Below are positions 26,204-34,254 of a stretch of DNA of 64,000 nt, in pieces (positions within the stretch are counted from its first letter, which is position 1; each line of letters opens with the position of its first letter). The notes under the pieces are model-generated. The model searched no databases, had not been told where the DNA came from, and worked only from the letters and a program-made list of their open reading frames with translations. The DNA is taken from NCBI GenBank assembly GCA_024123915.1, contig CP099650.1:1674001-1738000 (forward strand). Direction: 5' to 3'. Made by a program: the position numbers and the translations under genes. The stretch comes from Oxalobacteraceae bacterium OTU3CAMAD1. GTDB taxonomy: Bacteria; Pseudomonadota; Gammaproteobacteria; Burkholderiales; Burkholderiaceae_D.

Positions 26204-28003
26204 TCATAGTTGTGGCGCGCGGCCCGACAAGTAGTCGAGCAGGCGCTTGCGCGGATACGCGTCCGCTGCAGTCTGGATATTGCGCAATGGGACAATCGCA
26301 GGATCGGTGGAAAGAGCGAAATGTATCTCCATCAGATCGGCGAAAAAGGCCGCGACGCTTCCCTGGTTGCGGAAGTAAGCCAGTGGCCCTTCGAAGGTCA
26401 GGCGTTGTTGACCTAGGCCGAAGGTTTGTTGCCGAAGTTGGTCCAGTGTGTCAGGCCGGCTGAGCAGTGCAGAAATAGCAGCGGTATCAACAACCGCTGC
26501 TGCGCTGATACGGTTGTGCAAGCGCTTCATCATGACTGCCGTGCTCACGTGAATGCTATGCCGGTAGATTAGGCGCTCTTGACTGCGCGCCGGTGCTCTT
26601 GTCTCGTAGTCTACGATAAGGGTCCGAATGGCTCTGTGGCAAAGGACGGCGTTGATCAGTTTCGCCCCTGGTAGCGTTGTAGTGAATAGCGCCTGATATT
26701 CAGCAGAGTCGGGGTTGGAGAGCCGCGCCGGTTCAGTCTTTAGCCACACGGCGTAGCGAGGGTCGTGCTGTTGTGAGGCCAAAGCTCGCAACGCCTCTTC
26801 GAGGGTGATGGCTTGGAGGCCGGTCGCGAGGACTTCGGGGCGATAATGATAGTCGAAGCCGAGGTGCGCGATTTCCTGCCGCAGTCGCTCTTGGTTTTCG
26901 TCGAGCGAAGCGAAGTTGGCAGTTTGGACTGGATTTTGGTGGTTGCGGGCTTTGGTTACGCGTTTTCCAAATGGCCCGTCTGCGGGGGCCTTGATCAAGG
27001 TGAACATGACCTTTGCGTCGTCGATGCTCTTGGCCGGATACATACGCACGAACTCGGCGGCCGATGCCACAGTCTGCGCGCCATTGATGATGGATAGCCC
27101 GCGTACCTTGAACTTTTTGACTCCGTTCTTGGTGGCCTTCGGTTCTATCAGGTCGCAAACGGCCGTGACACCATTATTGAGGTAAAAGAAGTCCCCAGGT
27201 GCGTCGTACAACGTGGCTTTAATTGCCTTGTTGACATCGGATTTGCCACTGCCGAGAAAGTATCGAATATTCCTTTCGTACAGAGCTTTGCCATGAGTTT
27301 GGTGAAGCGCCACCAAATCCAGTAGTCGTGCAACACCGTAATACGTGCTTCGCGGGTTTTCGATCTTCTCATGCTTTTGCAGCCCGATCTCCGTATGCAC
27401 GGGTTGATAGGATTGTTCCGCTAGCAGGTCGCGGGCGATCTCGACGGCAGAGTAGTACGTCACCTGCTTGTCTAACCGTTCCTCGTCCAGATCTTCATCG
27501 TCTATTAGAGCCTTCAGGGCATCACTGGCGGTTTTGGAAATCCCATCGCCCGTGAACGGCACAACCAGTTTGATGTGGCTACATGAGTCAAGCGCGCTTT
27601 CAATCTCGGCCTTACGATTCTGAACGTTTGTGTTAAAGGCCGTGAATTCCTGCTTGAGCAACAAACGGATACCTTCGCAGAATGGAAGCGCATCCTCTTG
27701 TTTGAACTGCTCTGATTCCTTTAGCTTGGTTTGCAGCAAGTAGAGCGTTTCAGAGGTCGCATGGTAGTGGATGGCGTCGATTCCCTTGTCATTAAAATCG
27801 TCGACGACAGAGCCGGCAGCAGCCTGCGGCGTAATGTCGAGTAACTTGTGCAGCGCGAAGGCACTGAACGCACGCGAGAGTTGCTTGGCCTGCTGATCTG
27901 CTACTGGCTTCGTTTGATCTAGCAGCGGGGGAAGTGACGGCACAAAGCGTTCAGCCAGCACCTTCTTCAGGATAACCATGTACCGAGGTTCAAGCGCAGC
28001 CAT
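26204..28003 (-). CDS. AIPR-domain (abortive infection phage resistance) protein
   Basis: 599 residues from ATG 28003, which overlaps the helicase stop as TAATG. The AIPR family is recognised from FFYLNNGVTAVCD, GLSIINGAQTVASAAEF and the following KVMFTLIKA block (about 280-350). These domains were named from plasmid-borne phage-resistance genes of lactic acid bacteria and occur next to restriction and methylase genes. The biochemical activity is not known to me; links to nucleases or effectors have been proposed. Here it sits between a RapA-like helicase and a Mod-like methyltransferase with one-base and nine-base spacings, so it should be a core component rather than a passenger. Confidence 0.85.
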   Translation of the reverse strand: MAALEPRYMVILKKVLAERFVPSLPPLLDQTKPVADQQAKQLSRAFSAFALHKLLDITPQAAAGSVVDDFNDKGIDAIHYHATSETLYLLQTKLKESEQFKQEDALPFCEGIRLLLKQEFTAFNTNVQNRKAEIESALDSCSHIKLVVPFTGDGISKTASDALKALIDDEDLDEERLDKQVTYYSAVEIARDLLAEQSYQPVHTEIGLQKHEKIENPRSTYYGVARLLDLVALHQTHGKALYERNIRYFLGSGKSDVNKAIKATLYDAPGDFFYLNNGVTAVCDLIEPKATKNGVKKFKVRGLSIINGAQTVASAAEFVRMYPAKSIDDAKVMFTLIKAPADGPFGKRVTKARNHQNPVQTANFASLDENQERLRQEIAHLGFDYHYRPEVLATGLQAITLEEALRALASQQHDPRYAVWLKTEPARLSNPDSAEYQALFTTTLPGAKLINAVLCHRAIRTLIVDYETRAPARSQERLIYRHSIHVSTAVMMKRLHNRISAAAVVDTAAISALLSRPDTLDQLRQQTFGLGQQRLTFEGPLAYFRNQGSVAAFFADLMEIHFALSTDPAIVPLRNIQTAADAYPRKRLLDYLSGRAPQL

Positions 28004-30909
28004 TAAACTAGTTCCCATTCGATGGTAAACAGCGTCTGTTCAACAACTTTTTGTTGTAATTGGACTTCCAATTGCGCAATGAGCTCGTTGCGCTGAGTCT
28101 CGACCTCATCTTGCCGGGCGAAAAGCTCTCGCCTCAGCTTTGTACGTTTGGATTCCAGTTCACGCTGCTGCTTCTGATGTGCCAACTTTTCCTCAAGCGT
28201 TGGTGAAGTTGCAGCTGTCCGACGTACTTCTTTGATCTCGGCATCGATGGCCTTGATTTCTTGCTCAAGACCTAGTTTTAAGTCATCAGCCCAGGCGTCC
28301 AATTTCTGCACTTCTTGGTCAAAGTAGCCGAGGTTGCGCTGATTGATTTCGCGAAGCAGGCCGATCTTGCGGGATTCAACGTCGGCTATCAGGGTGGCGT
28401 CCAGCGAGGCAAAAATTCCTGCTGACTGCGATCGCGCTGGAAGGCGCAGCAGCTTCTCTGGATCGTCCTCTGCAAAGGCGTGTCCATCTGTGGTACTAGC
28501 TGCCACAATCAAGTGTTGTTCTTGGTTCCCCAAGGTTTCCACCGACACCAACTTCACGGTCAACCAGCCAGTTTTACCACGATAAGTTTTTAAGGTGCTG
28601 ATTTGCGTGCCATAGGCGTCATAATCGAAGATGAGCCGGGTATCGGCGAGCTCTCGGTCTTTTGCATGACCGATTGCCCAAACGGCAAGTGGGTGCCCGA
28701 TTCGGTAGAGATGTGCGTCACCGGAGCGTCGGGGAAGCTCGTAGCGTCCTAATTCAATTCCCTCCAGGGCAGTTTCCGGAGAACTCTGAAGGACGAATCC
28801 CCCTTCGTCGAAAGTAGCGTAGTCGGTCAACTCTGCTTTGGTTAGATCCATCAGCATTCGTTCATACCTGCTGCGTGTGGCGCGACTATCTTCCGCGCGG
28901 ACGCGCAGCTTGTCTTGCACTTCCTCGTCGAAGTTTTCCAGCAAGATTTGGCGTGTCTTGACCATCGCCTCGCTAATCTCGCTAGACAGGTCAAGTTGCA
29001 GTTGCTCAAAGCTGGCCTTGATAGCTTCTGGGTCGCGGCAGTTCTGATAGATGTCGGCAATACGCCGTTCGAAGTCCACTCCCGAGCCGATAGCACCGAG
29101 CACCTCGTCGCTGGCTCCGAAGACACCCTCAAAGAGCTGGAACTTCTGCGCTAGCAGTTCGTAGACTCTCGCGTCTGCCTCGTTACTGCGGTCGACAAAG
29201 TTTACCACGACCACGTCGAATTTTTGACCGTATCGATGGCAGCGTCCGATGCGCTGTTCAATACGCTGCGGATTCCAAGGCAGGTCATAGTTTATTACCA
29301 AGGAGCAGAACTGCAGATTGATGCCTTCTGCACCCGCTTCGGTGGCAATCATTACGGTACCGCGCTCCTTGAAATGCTCCACCAGTGCTGCTCGCGTGTC
29401 TGCTGTTTTGGAGCCGCTGACGCGATCCGTTCCATCGTGGCGCTTGATCCAGTCTTTATAGACGGTTTGTGCTCGGACGTCGCTGTTGGTGCCGTTGAAC
29501 AGCACTATGCCTTGCCCGTATGAGGTGTCCTCCAACAGGGATAAAAGGTATTCCTGTGTGCGTTTTGACTCGGTGAAGATAATGGCCTTCTTGGGTGCGC
29601 CGAGACGCTCCAGCTCTAAAAAAGCTCGATCTAACGCAGTCAACAACGCATTGCCTTTAGCGTTGTCGCGAATATTGGTAGCAAGAGTTTTAAAGTGTAG
29701 AAGCTCGGCGATTTCCTGAGCCAAAGCATCGCGCTCGTTTGACGTCGATGGTGCGGTGCTGGGGGCTTGCTCATTCCATTCGTCGGCGGTTTCATCGAGC
29801 GACTCATAGTCTTGGTCCAGCGCCTCCGCAAGATCAGGAATGTCCGAGGATTCGTCGAGCTCTCCTTGCAGACGCTTTGCCATAGTCGCCAGTGCCCCGG
29901 CAATGGCGTGAGTCGACGATGCGAGCAGTTTCCAGAGAACCAGGGAAATCAGCTGTCGCTGGCCCTCAGGTAGAGCCTTGAGGTTAGGCCGCCGCAGATA
30001 ATCTGCGACCAGGTTAGACAATTCGCGTTCCTCGGCCGAAGGCGTGAACTCCTCAACGATTGCTCTGCGAGCTGTGTACGGGACGTACTGCTGAACTTGG
30101 CGACGCAAAGTACGCTTGCAGACTGGAGCCAGCCTGGTACGTAGCCCGGCGAATGCCTGCTCTTTGGGCTGCCCAGTGAATTGGGCGCGAAAGCTATCGA
30201 TGTCACCGAAAACTCGGTCATCGATTATGCTGACCAGTCCATAGAGCTCTAGCAGTGAGTTTTGCAACGGCGTAGCTGTCAGCAGCACCTTTGAGTGGAC
30301 GTGGGCCAGTGCTTCTTTCAGCGTTTTTGCGATGACATTACTGGTCTTATAAACATTGCGTAGACGATGAGCTTCGTCCAAGACGACTAAGTCCCAATCG
30401 ATGGCCTTGATGACCTCTGCTTTCGACTTCGCAAATTGGTAGGAGCAGATGATAGGACCTGATGCCATCAGGAACGGGTTCATGCCGTTCTGCTTGCGGA
30501 TGGTATTGTAGTTCTTGGCCTCTAGTATTAGCCCGTGCAGGCTAAACTTGTCCTGCAACTCTTGGTGCCATTGCTTGCGCAAGTTAGCGGGGACTATGAT
30601 CAGGATGCGGCGACGGCGCTCGGCCCAACGCTGCGAAATAACGAGCCCCGCTTCGATGGTCTTTCCGAGTCCGACCTCGTCGGCAAGGATGACGCCACGC
30701 GAGAGTGGGTTGCTACAGGCAAAGAGCGCTGCCTCTACCTGGTGGGGGTTAAGGTCAACTTGGGAATCAACAAGGGTAGATGCTAGCGACTCCACGGTGT
30801 CGCCCGCCGCGCGCCGCGTCAAGAGCCATGCATAGTACTGGCTTTGATGGGGCGTCAAAAGTTGCTGCGTTATCAATGGCATCCTCTCAGTGTGTTCGCT
30901 AGGTATCAT
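28003..30909 (-). CDS. RapA/SNF2-like DNA helicase, first gene of the defence operon
   Basis: 968 residues. SF2/SNF2 core: Walker A ILADEVGLGKTIEA (about 75-88), DEAH box LVVLDEAHRLRN, motif III LLTATPLQN, a long insertion (about 330-420) rich in acidic residues, then motifs V and VI ATEAGAEGINLQF and RIEQRIGRCHRYGQ. A long C-terminal coiled coil (about 860-960) is rich in Glu, Lys and Gln. It should be an ATP-driven DNA translocase. The first ATG (30909) has no ribosome binding site, and the ATG of MPLITQQLL at about 30882 is preceded closely by GAGAGG, so either may be used. It starts the operon, which ends at 20861. Confidence 0.85.
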   Translation of the reverse strand: MIPSEHTERMPLITQQLLTPHQSQYYAWLLTRRAAGDTVESLASTLVDSQVDLNPHQVEAALFACSNPLSRGVILADEVGLGKTIEAGLVISQRWAERRRRILIIVPANLRKQWHQELQDKFSLHGLILEAKNYNTIRKQNGMNPFLMASGPIICSYQFAKSKAEVIKAIDWDLVVLDEAHRLRNVYKTSNVIAKTLKEALAHVHSKVLLTATPLQNSLLELYGLVSIIDDRVFGDIDSFRAQFTGQPKEQAFAGLRTRLAPVCKRTLRRQVQQYVPYTARRAIVEEFTPSAEERELSNLVADYLRRPNLKALPEGQRQLISLVLWKLLASSTHAIAGALATMAKRLQGELDESSDIPDLAEALDQDYESLDETADEWNEQAPSTAPSTSNERDALAQEIAELLHFKTLATNIRDNAKGNALLTALDRAFLELERLGAPKKAIIFTESKRTQEYLLSLLEDTSYGQGIVLFNGTNSDVRAQTVYKDWIKRHDGTDRVSGSKTADTRAALVEHFKERGTVMIATEAGAEGINLQFCSLVINYDLPWNPQRIEQRIGRCHRYGQKFDVVVVNFVDRSNEADARVYELLAQKFQLFEGVFGASDEVLGAIGSGVDFERRIADIYQNCRDPEAIKASFEQLQLDLSSEISEAMVKTRQILLENFDEEVQDKLRVRAEDSRATRSRYERMLMDLTKAELTDYATFDEGGFVLQSSPETALEGIELGRYELPRRSGDAHLYRIGHPLAVWAIGHAKDRELADTRLIFDYDAYGTQISTLKTYRGKTGWLTVKLVSVETLGNQEQHLIVAASTTDGHAFAEDDPEKLLRLPARSQSAGIFASLDATLIADVESRKIGLLREINQRNLGYFDQEVQKLDAWADDLKLGLEQEIKAIDAEIKEVRRTAATSPTLEEKLAHQKQQRELESKRTKLRRELFARQDEVETQRNELIAQLEVQLQQKVVEQTLFTIEWELV

Positions 30910-31298
30910 TCGGTAGCAGACTTGCCGCTGACCACTCCAGATGCGAACTCTTTACGTGGAGGATTCTGTCGTCTGTATCGTAGGACTATCTAGAAATTGA
31001 CCTGCATGAAATATGCTCGCCAATCTGGTCAATTCTACCATTTCCATGCGTCATTAATTACTCCTTTATTCCCCGAAACGCCAAGCAGGGTCAATCTGGC
31101 CATTCGACAAAAAGGAACTTCTGACCTTAATCCTGATAGTCCAAGGAGAAACAAATCGCTAAGTATCGAAAAGTAAACATTGTCAATATAGACACAGTCA
31201 AGGTGTTTGTGTCAATACGATCGCGATCAATACAACCAGCGACAGACCTTAGCGTGGGGAGCAGTAAGGTTAGCGCTCAGCTTAGCTCGATTACACGG
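30910..31298. other. Regulatory gap upstream of the defence operon
   Basis: 389 bases without a gene. It contains a hairpin-forming pair AATTGACC (30995-31002) and GGTCAATT (31027-31034), related CAATCTGG-TCAATTC and CAATCTGG-CCATTC motifs near 31022 and 31093, and a good promoter pointing left at 31187-31215. It separates the DUF4268 gene from the helicase operon and is the likely control region of that operon. Confidence 0.6.
31187..31215 (-). promoter_or_regulatory. Predicted sigma70 promoter of the helicase-AIPR-Mod-Res operon
   Basis: On the minus strand TTGACA (31215-31210) and TCTATA (31192-31187) are separated by 17 bases. A second TTGACA-like hexamer and the near-palindrome TGTCAATATAGACA overlap the -10 region, suggesting an operator. 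Transcription would run left with a leader of about 270-300 bases before the helicase start. Confidence 0.5.
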
Positions 31299-32279
31299 TC
31301 ATTCCAAAGGGACGTCAACCGGTGGTGTAGCCACTGAGGCTAGTGCCGGGCGTAGCTTGGGTCCTAGCACTTCTTTGAGCTTGAGAAGGCGATGTACCGC
31401 CCAAGCGCGTACAGCATCTCCACTAGACTGAGCATCGTCAATTCTTGTATTAGGTCTCACCAAGCCAACTCGGGATGCGCGGCGTTCAGGCAGAGGATCC
31501 CAAACCGCAGACTCCTCCAACTGCTGTTCGATCTGTACGCGTAGGGCATAGAGTGTATTGAATAGTGCTTTATTGCGAAGCGCGTCCCCCACGTCAATGT
31601 ACAACTCAGCTCGCAACTCGCCCTTGGCCGTGAATGAGAGGCTGTAGGTGATGCCAGTCACGCCGCTGCCAAAGGCATACCAGGACTGGGCCTGTGCTAT
31701 CCGCGCGTTAGTGAAATGGTGGCGATCACGCAGCTCGTCCATCAAAGGCTGAAAGAATGCTCGGTACGCATTCATTCGGTTTGATACCTCCGGCCGTACT
31801 GCCGCATTTTTGGCCCACGCGTTGGGCGATGCGGCAAGGCGAAACACTACCGCTGGCGATGACGAATCGATCCGTACCAGTTCAAGGGCTATAGCAAAGA
31901 AGTCGACAGCCTCACGCGTGTGGCGGTTAAGGAAGTCGATAGCCTCACGGTGCTCCTCTCTTACCCCGGTCGAAATCCATACGATAACTGCTGCATCTAA
32001 CCCAGCCGCGTACGTTAGCAGCTGCCCCAGGTGGGTATGGTCTGTGGATTCCAGCTGATTTTCGATTATCACACGGCGTCCGCTGCCATTTTCTTTAGCC
32101 TCGATATCGCAGGCGTAATTTCCGACGGGCGCTTCCATCTGCACTAGCTCCAGATCCAGCCCAAGCGCCTCGCCGAGCAATCCAAGGTTTTGGGCGAGCC
32201 ACGGCGTGAAATCCCGGGCCTCAGATAACCATATGGTTCGAGCATCAACATGCTCAAGCTTTCCTAGTGAAATTGCCAT
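31299..32279 (-). CDS. DUF4268 protein with restriction-endonuclease-like N-terminus
   Basis: 326 residues. The N-terminal half resembles the PD-(D/E)xK fold: NYACDIEAKENGSGRRVIIE then NQLESTDHTHLGQLLTYA, with the Asp, Glu and a Glu-Asn-Gln variant in place of the usual E-x-K. The C-terminal half, with SWYAFGSGVTGITYSLSF and YALRVQIEQQLEE, is the DUF4268 domain. Such proteins are common in defence islands, sometimes beside restriction systems. AAAGGATCTA precedes the ATG. It lies 389 bases from the helicase operon and 73 bases from the UvrD gene, so it may be a separate unit or part of the OLD/UvrD transcript. Function uncertain. Confidence 0.75.
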   Translation of the reverse strand: MAISLGKLEHVDARTIWLSEARDFTPWLAQNLGLLGEALGLDLELVQMEAPVGNYACDIEAKENGSGRRVIIENQLESTDHTHLGQLLTYAAGLDAAVIVWISTGVREEHREAIDFLNRHTREAVDFFAIALELVRIDSSSPAVVFRLAASPNAWAKNAAVRPEVSNRMNAYRAFFQPLMDELRDRHHFTNARIAQAQSWYAFGSGVTGITYSLSFTAKGELRAELYIDVGDALRNKALFNTLYALRVQIEQQLEESAVWDPLPERRASRVGLVRPNTRIDDAQSSGDAVRAWAVHRLLKLKEVLGPKLRPALASVATPPVDVPLE

Positions 32280-32352
32280 TAGATCCTTTGAGTGAGTGAG
32301 AGGTAGGCATTTGCCCGAGCGAACAAGATTCTGTGCGCTGCAGAAAGCGATC

Positions 32353-34254
32353 TCAAGCTATGGCGGCTTCTAGAGTGGCTTCATCCACAATGTCCTCAGG
32401 TGCGAACAGGCCAGCATTCTCGACACTTATCCTTGCTGCGGCAATATTTTGAACGAACATAACTACAGCGAGGTCGCGTGTGGCACGTGAGCAGCAGACA
32501 TAAAAAAGGCGTCTAGTGCGATCAATTACGTTGTCCAGACCAGCAGCAATGTTTTCATCATCTGTATCTGACAGTGGCGCTATACCGAAGTATTTTTCGT
32601 AGGAGAACAGCCGTTGACTTTGGCCTTCCGCATCATCGATTATGACTAGCACCCGCTCGAACTCTGCCCCCTTCACGCCTTGCTGGGTGGCATATGGCGA
32701 CAGATCTTCCAGGTAATGATGGTAAGCGCTCAATTCGCCGATATGGCAGTTTAGAAATGCCGTTACGGCTGGGACCTCAGGGTCATCATCGGCTGCGAGG
32801 GCCGCAGGATCAGCCTCCAAATATTTGGTCCATGATTCGTCGAGCAACGTTAACCCGGTGCGCCACGCAAAGAAGAGCACATCCCTGAATGTCACATCAC
32901 CCGACAGTACGAGGCGGGCAATTTCCTCTGTGGAGGTTTGCAGTGCCCTTAAAACATCGGGAGCGTTGCCACCCGCTAGTCCAGCCGAACTCAACTGGTG
33001 GCATTCAGCACGCAGTAAGGTCATCACCTCGAAGCCTTGATTATTCCTTACCGCCTTTGCCAAAGGTAGCAAGTAGGCCAGGAAAGGCTTTAGTGGCCAT
33101 GAAGTACCATCCTTAAGCCCCTCCTTGATGCTGGAGGGTGCTCTGTCGTTTAACGCTGCGTATAAGTTGGGAAAGCCGAGTCGAATCGCGGCCATGCGAT
33201 GCACGACCACCAATGCTCGGACGTCTGCCTCGCGATCTCCGCTCTCCCAACGCTCGTCATGGTTGGTCAGTCGCAGCCATTTCCGAACCTTTGCAATCTT
33301 CGCTGAGCGGTCCTCGTTGGCAGCAAGCAGGAAGATTCTCGCCGAACCTTCTAATGGAACCTGTACTCCATCGACGGACATCATCCGACCACGAGTCTGC
33401 ACCAATCCATCACCTAATTGGCGCACTGCGTTCACGACGCCGAGCACGCGTTGCGGGCATCTAAAGTTCTCCGGTTTCGTAATCCTTCGCCAATGAACGG
33501 GCGCATCAATCACGCCGGCACCATCCGCGTATATTTTCTGCATCGGATCGCCAAAAAATCCCAGGGAGAACTCGACCGGGGTGGTCTCAGCTATACCACG
33601 CAAGGCGGCGACGATTTCCGGCCGGGTATCCTGGCTCTCGTCGACGAACAGCACGGGGTACCGACTTGCGATTATGTCGCGTAGCAGCTGGCTTTGGTCG
33701 ATTAGCTTAACTGCTGCGGCAATGACGTCAGAGTGACCAAGAACGCCACGTCCGAAGTCGCTGCCCGCACCATACTTGAAGTGTGTTTGGTGTTCTATAG
33801 TCTGAAGATGGCTCTGATAGCGGGCGATCTCCGCAACTAGTTGAACGCGCGTCGCCGGACGAGTCCTAGGCTTGTCGTGATGTTCTTGTGCTTCGGCGAT
33901 TTTTTCATGGATACGTGCTATTACCCAGATTTTCAAGTCGCTCTGAAAAGGTCGCACTACCGACCACAAGAAACTGTGAATCGTCGACACGTGGAATAGC
34001 GGATCGTTCCCTACGTCGCCCCAAATTTCATTGACTGCAACTTCCGTATAGGTGATACAAGCGATCCGCTGGCCGTGCGTCTTGAGTTCTTTTCTTCGCG
34101 TTTGCCCCAAGTGGTCAAGTGCCTTCACAAGAGAGGTAGTCTTCCCTGAACCGGCACCAGCAACCATCACGAAGCTATGCGGGGGGCGCTCGTCCAGACA
34201 GGCGCGCAGATCCAGATCTGCCTGCGTATCAGGCTGTCCGATACGCCGAGTCAT
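32353..34254 (-). CDS. UvrD/PcrA-like SF1 helicase (GajB-like)
   Basis: 633 residues. SF1A helicase: Walker A VAGAGSGKTTSLVKAL (about 31-46), a Thr-rich ITYTEVAVNEI, Walker B LFVDESQDTRPEIV, and motif V-like VKGAEFERVLVIIDDAEG, with a late FYVCCSRATRDLAVV motif VI. The start overlaps the OLD nuclease stop (ATGA). This pairing, OLD-family nuclease first and UvrD-like helicase second, is the layout of the Gabija system, where the helicase senses DNA ends and works with the nuclease. The protein is longer than the founding GajB (about 490 residues), so it may be a diverged relative. Confidence 0.85.
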   Translation of the reverse strand: MTRRIGQPDTQADLDLRACLDERPPHSFVMVAGAGSGKTTSLVKALDHLGQTRRKELKTHGQRIACITYTEVAVNEIWGDVGNDPLFHVSTIHSFLWSVVRPFQSDLKIWVIARIHEKIAEAQEHHDKPRTRPATRVQLVAEIARYQSHLQTIEHQTHFKYGAGSDFGRGVLGHSDVIAAAVKLIDQSQLLRDIIASRYPVLFVDESQDTRPEIVAALRGIAETTPVEFSLGFFGDPMQKIYADGAGVIDAPVHWRRITKPENFRCPQRVLGVVNAVRQLGDGLVQTRGRMMSVDGVQVPLEGSARIFLLAANEDRSAKIAKVRKWLRLTNHDERWESGDREADVRALVVVHRMAAIRLGFPNLYAALNDRAPSSIKEGLKDGTSWPLKPFLAYLLPLAKAVRNNQGFEVMTLLRAECHQLSSAGLAGGNAPDVLRALQTSTEEIARLVLSGDVTFRDVLFFAWRTGLTLLDESWTKYLEADPAALAADDDPEVPAVTAFLNCHIGELSAYHHYLEDLSPYATQQGVKGAEFERVLVIIDDAEGQSQRLFSYEKYFGIAPLSDTDDENIAAGLDNVIDRTRRLFYVCCSRATRDLAVVMFVQNIAAARISVENAGLFAPEDIVDEATLEAAIA

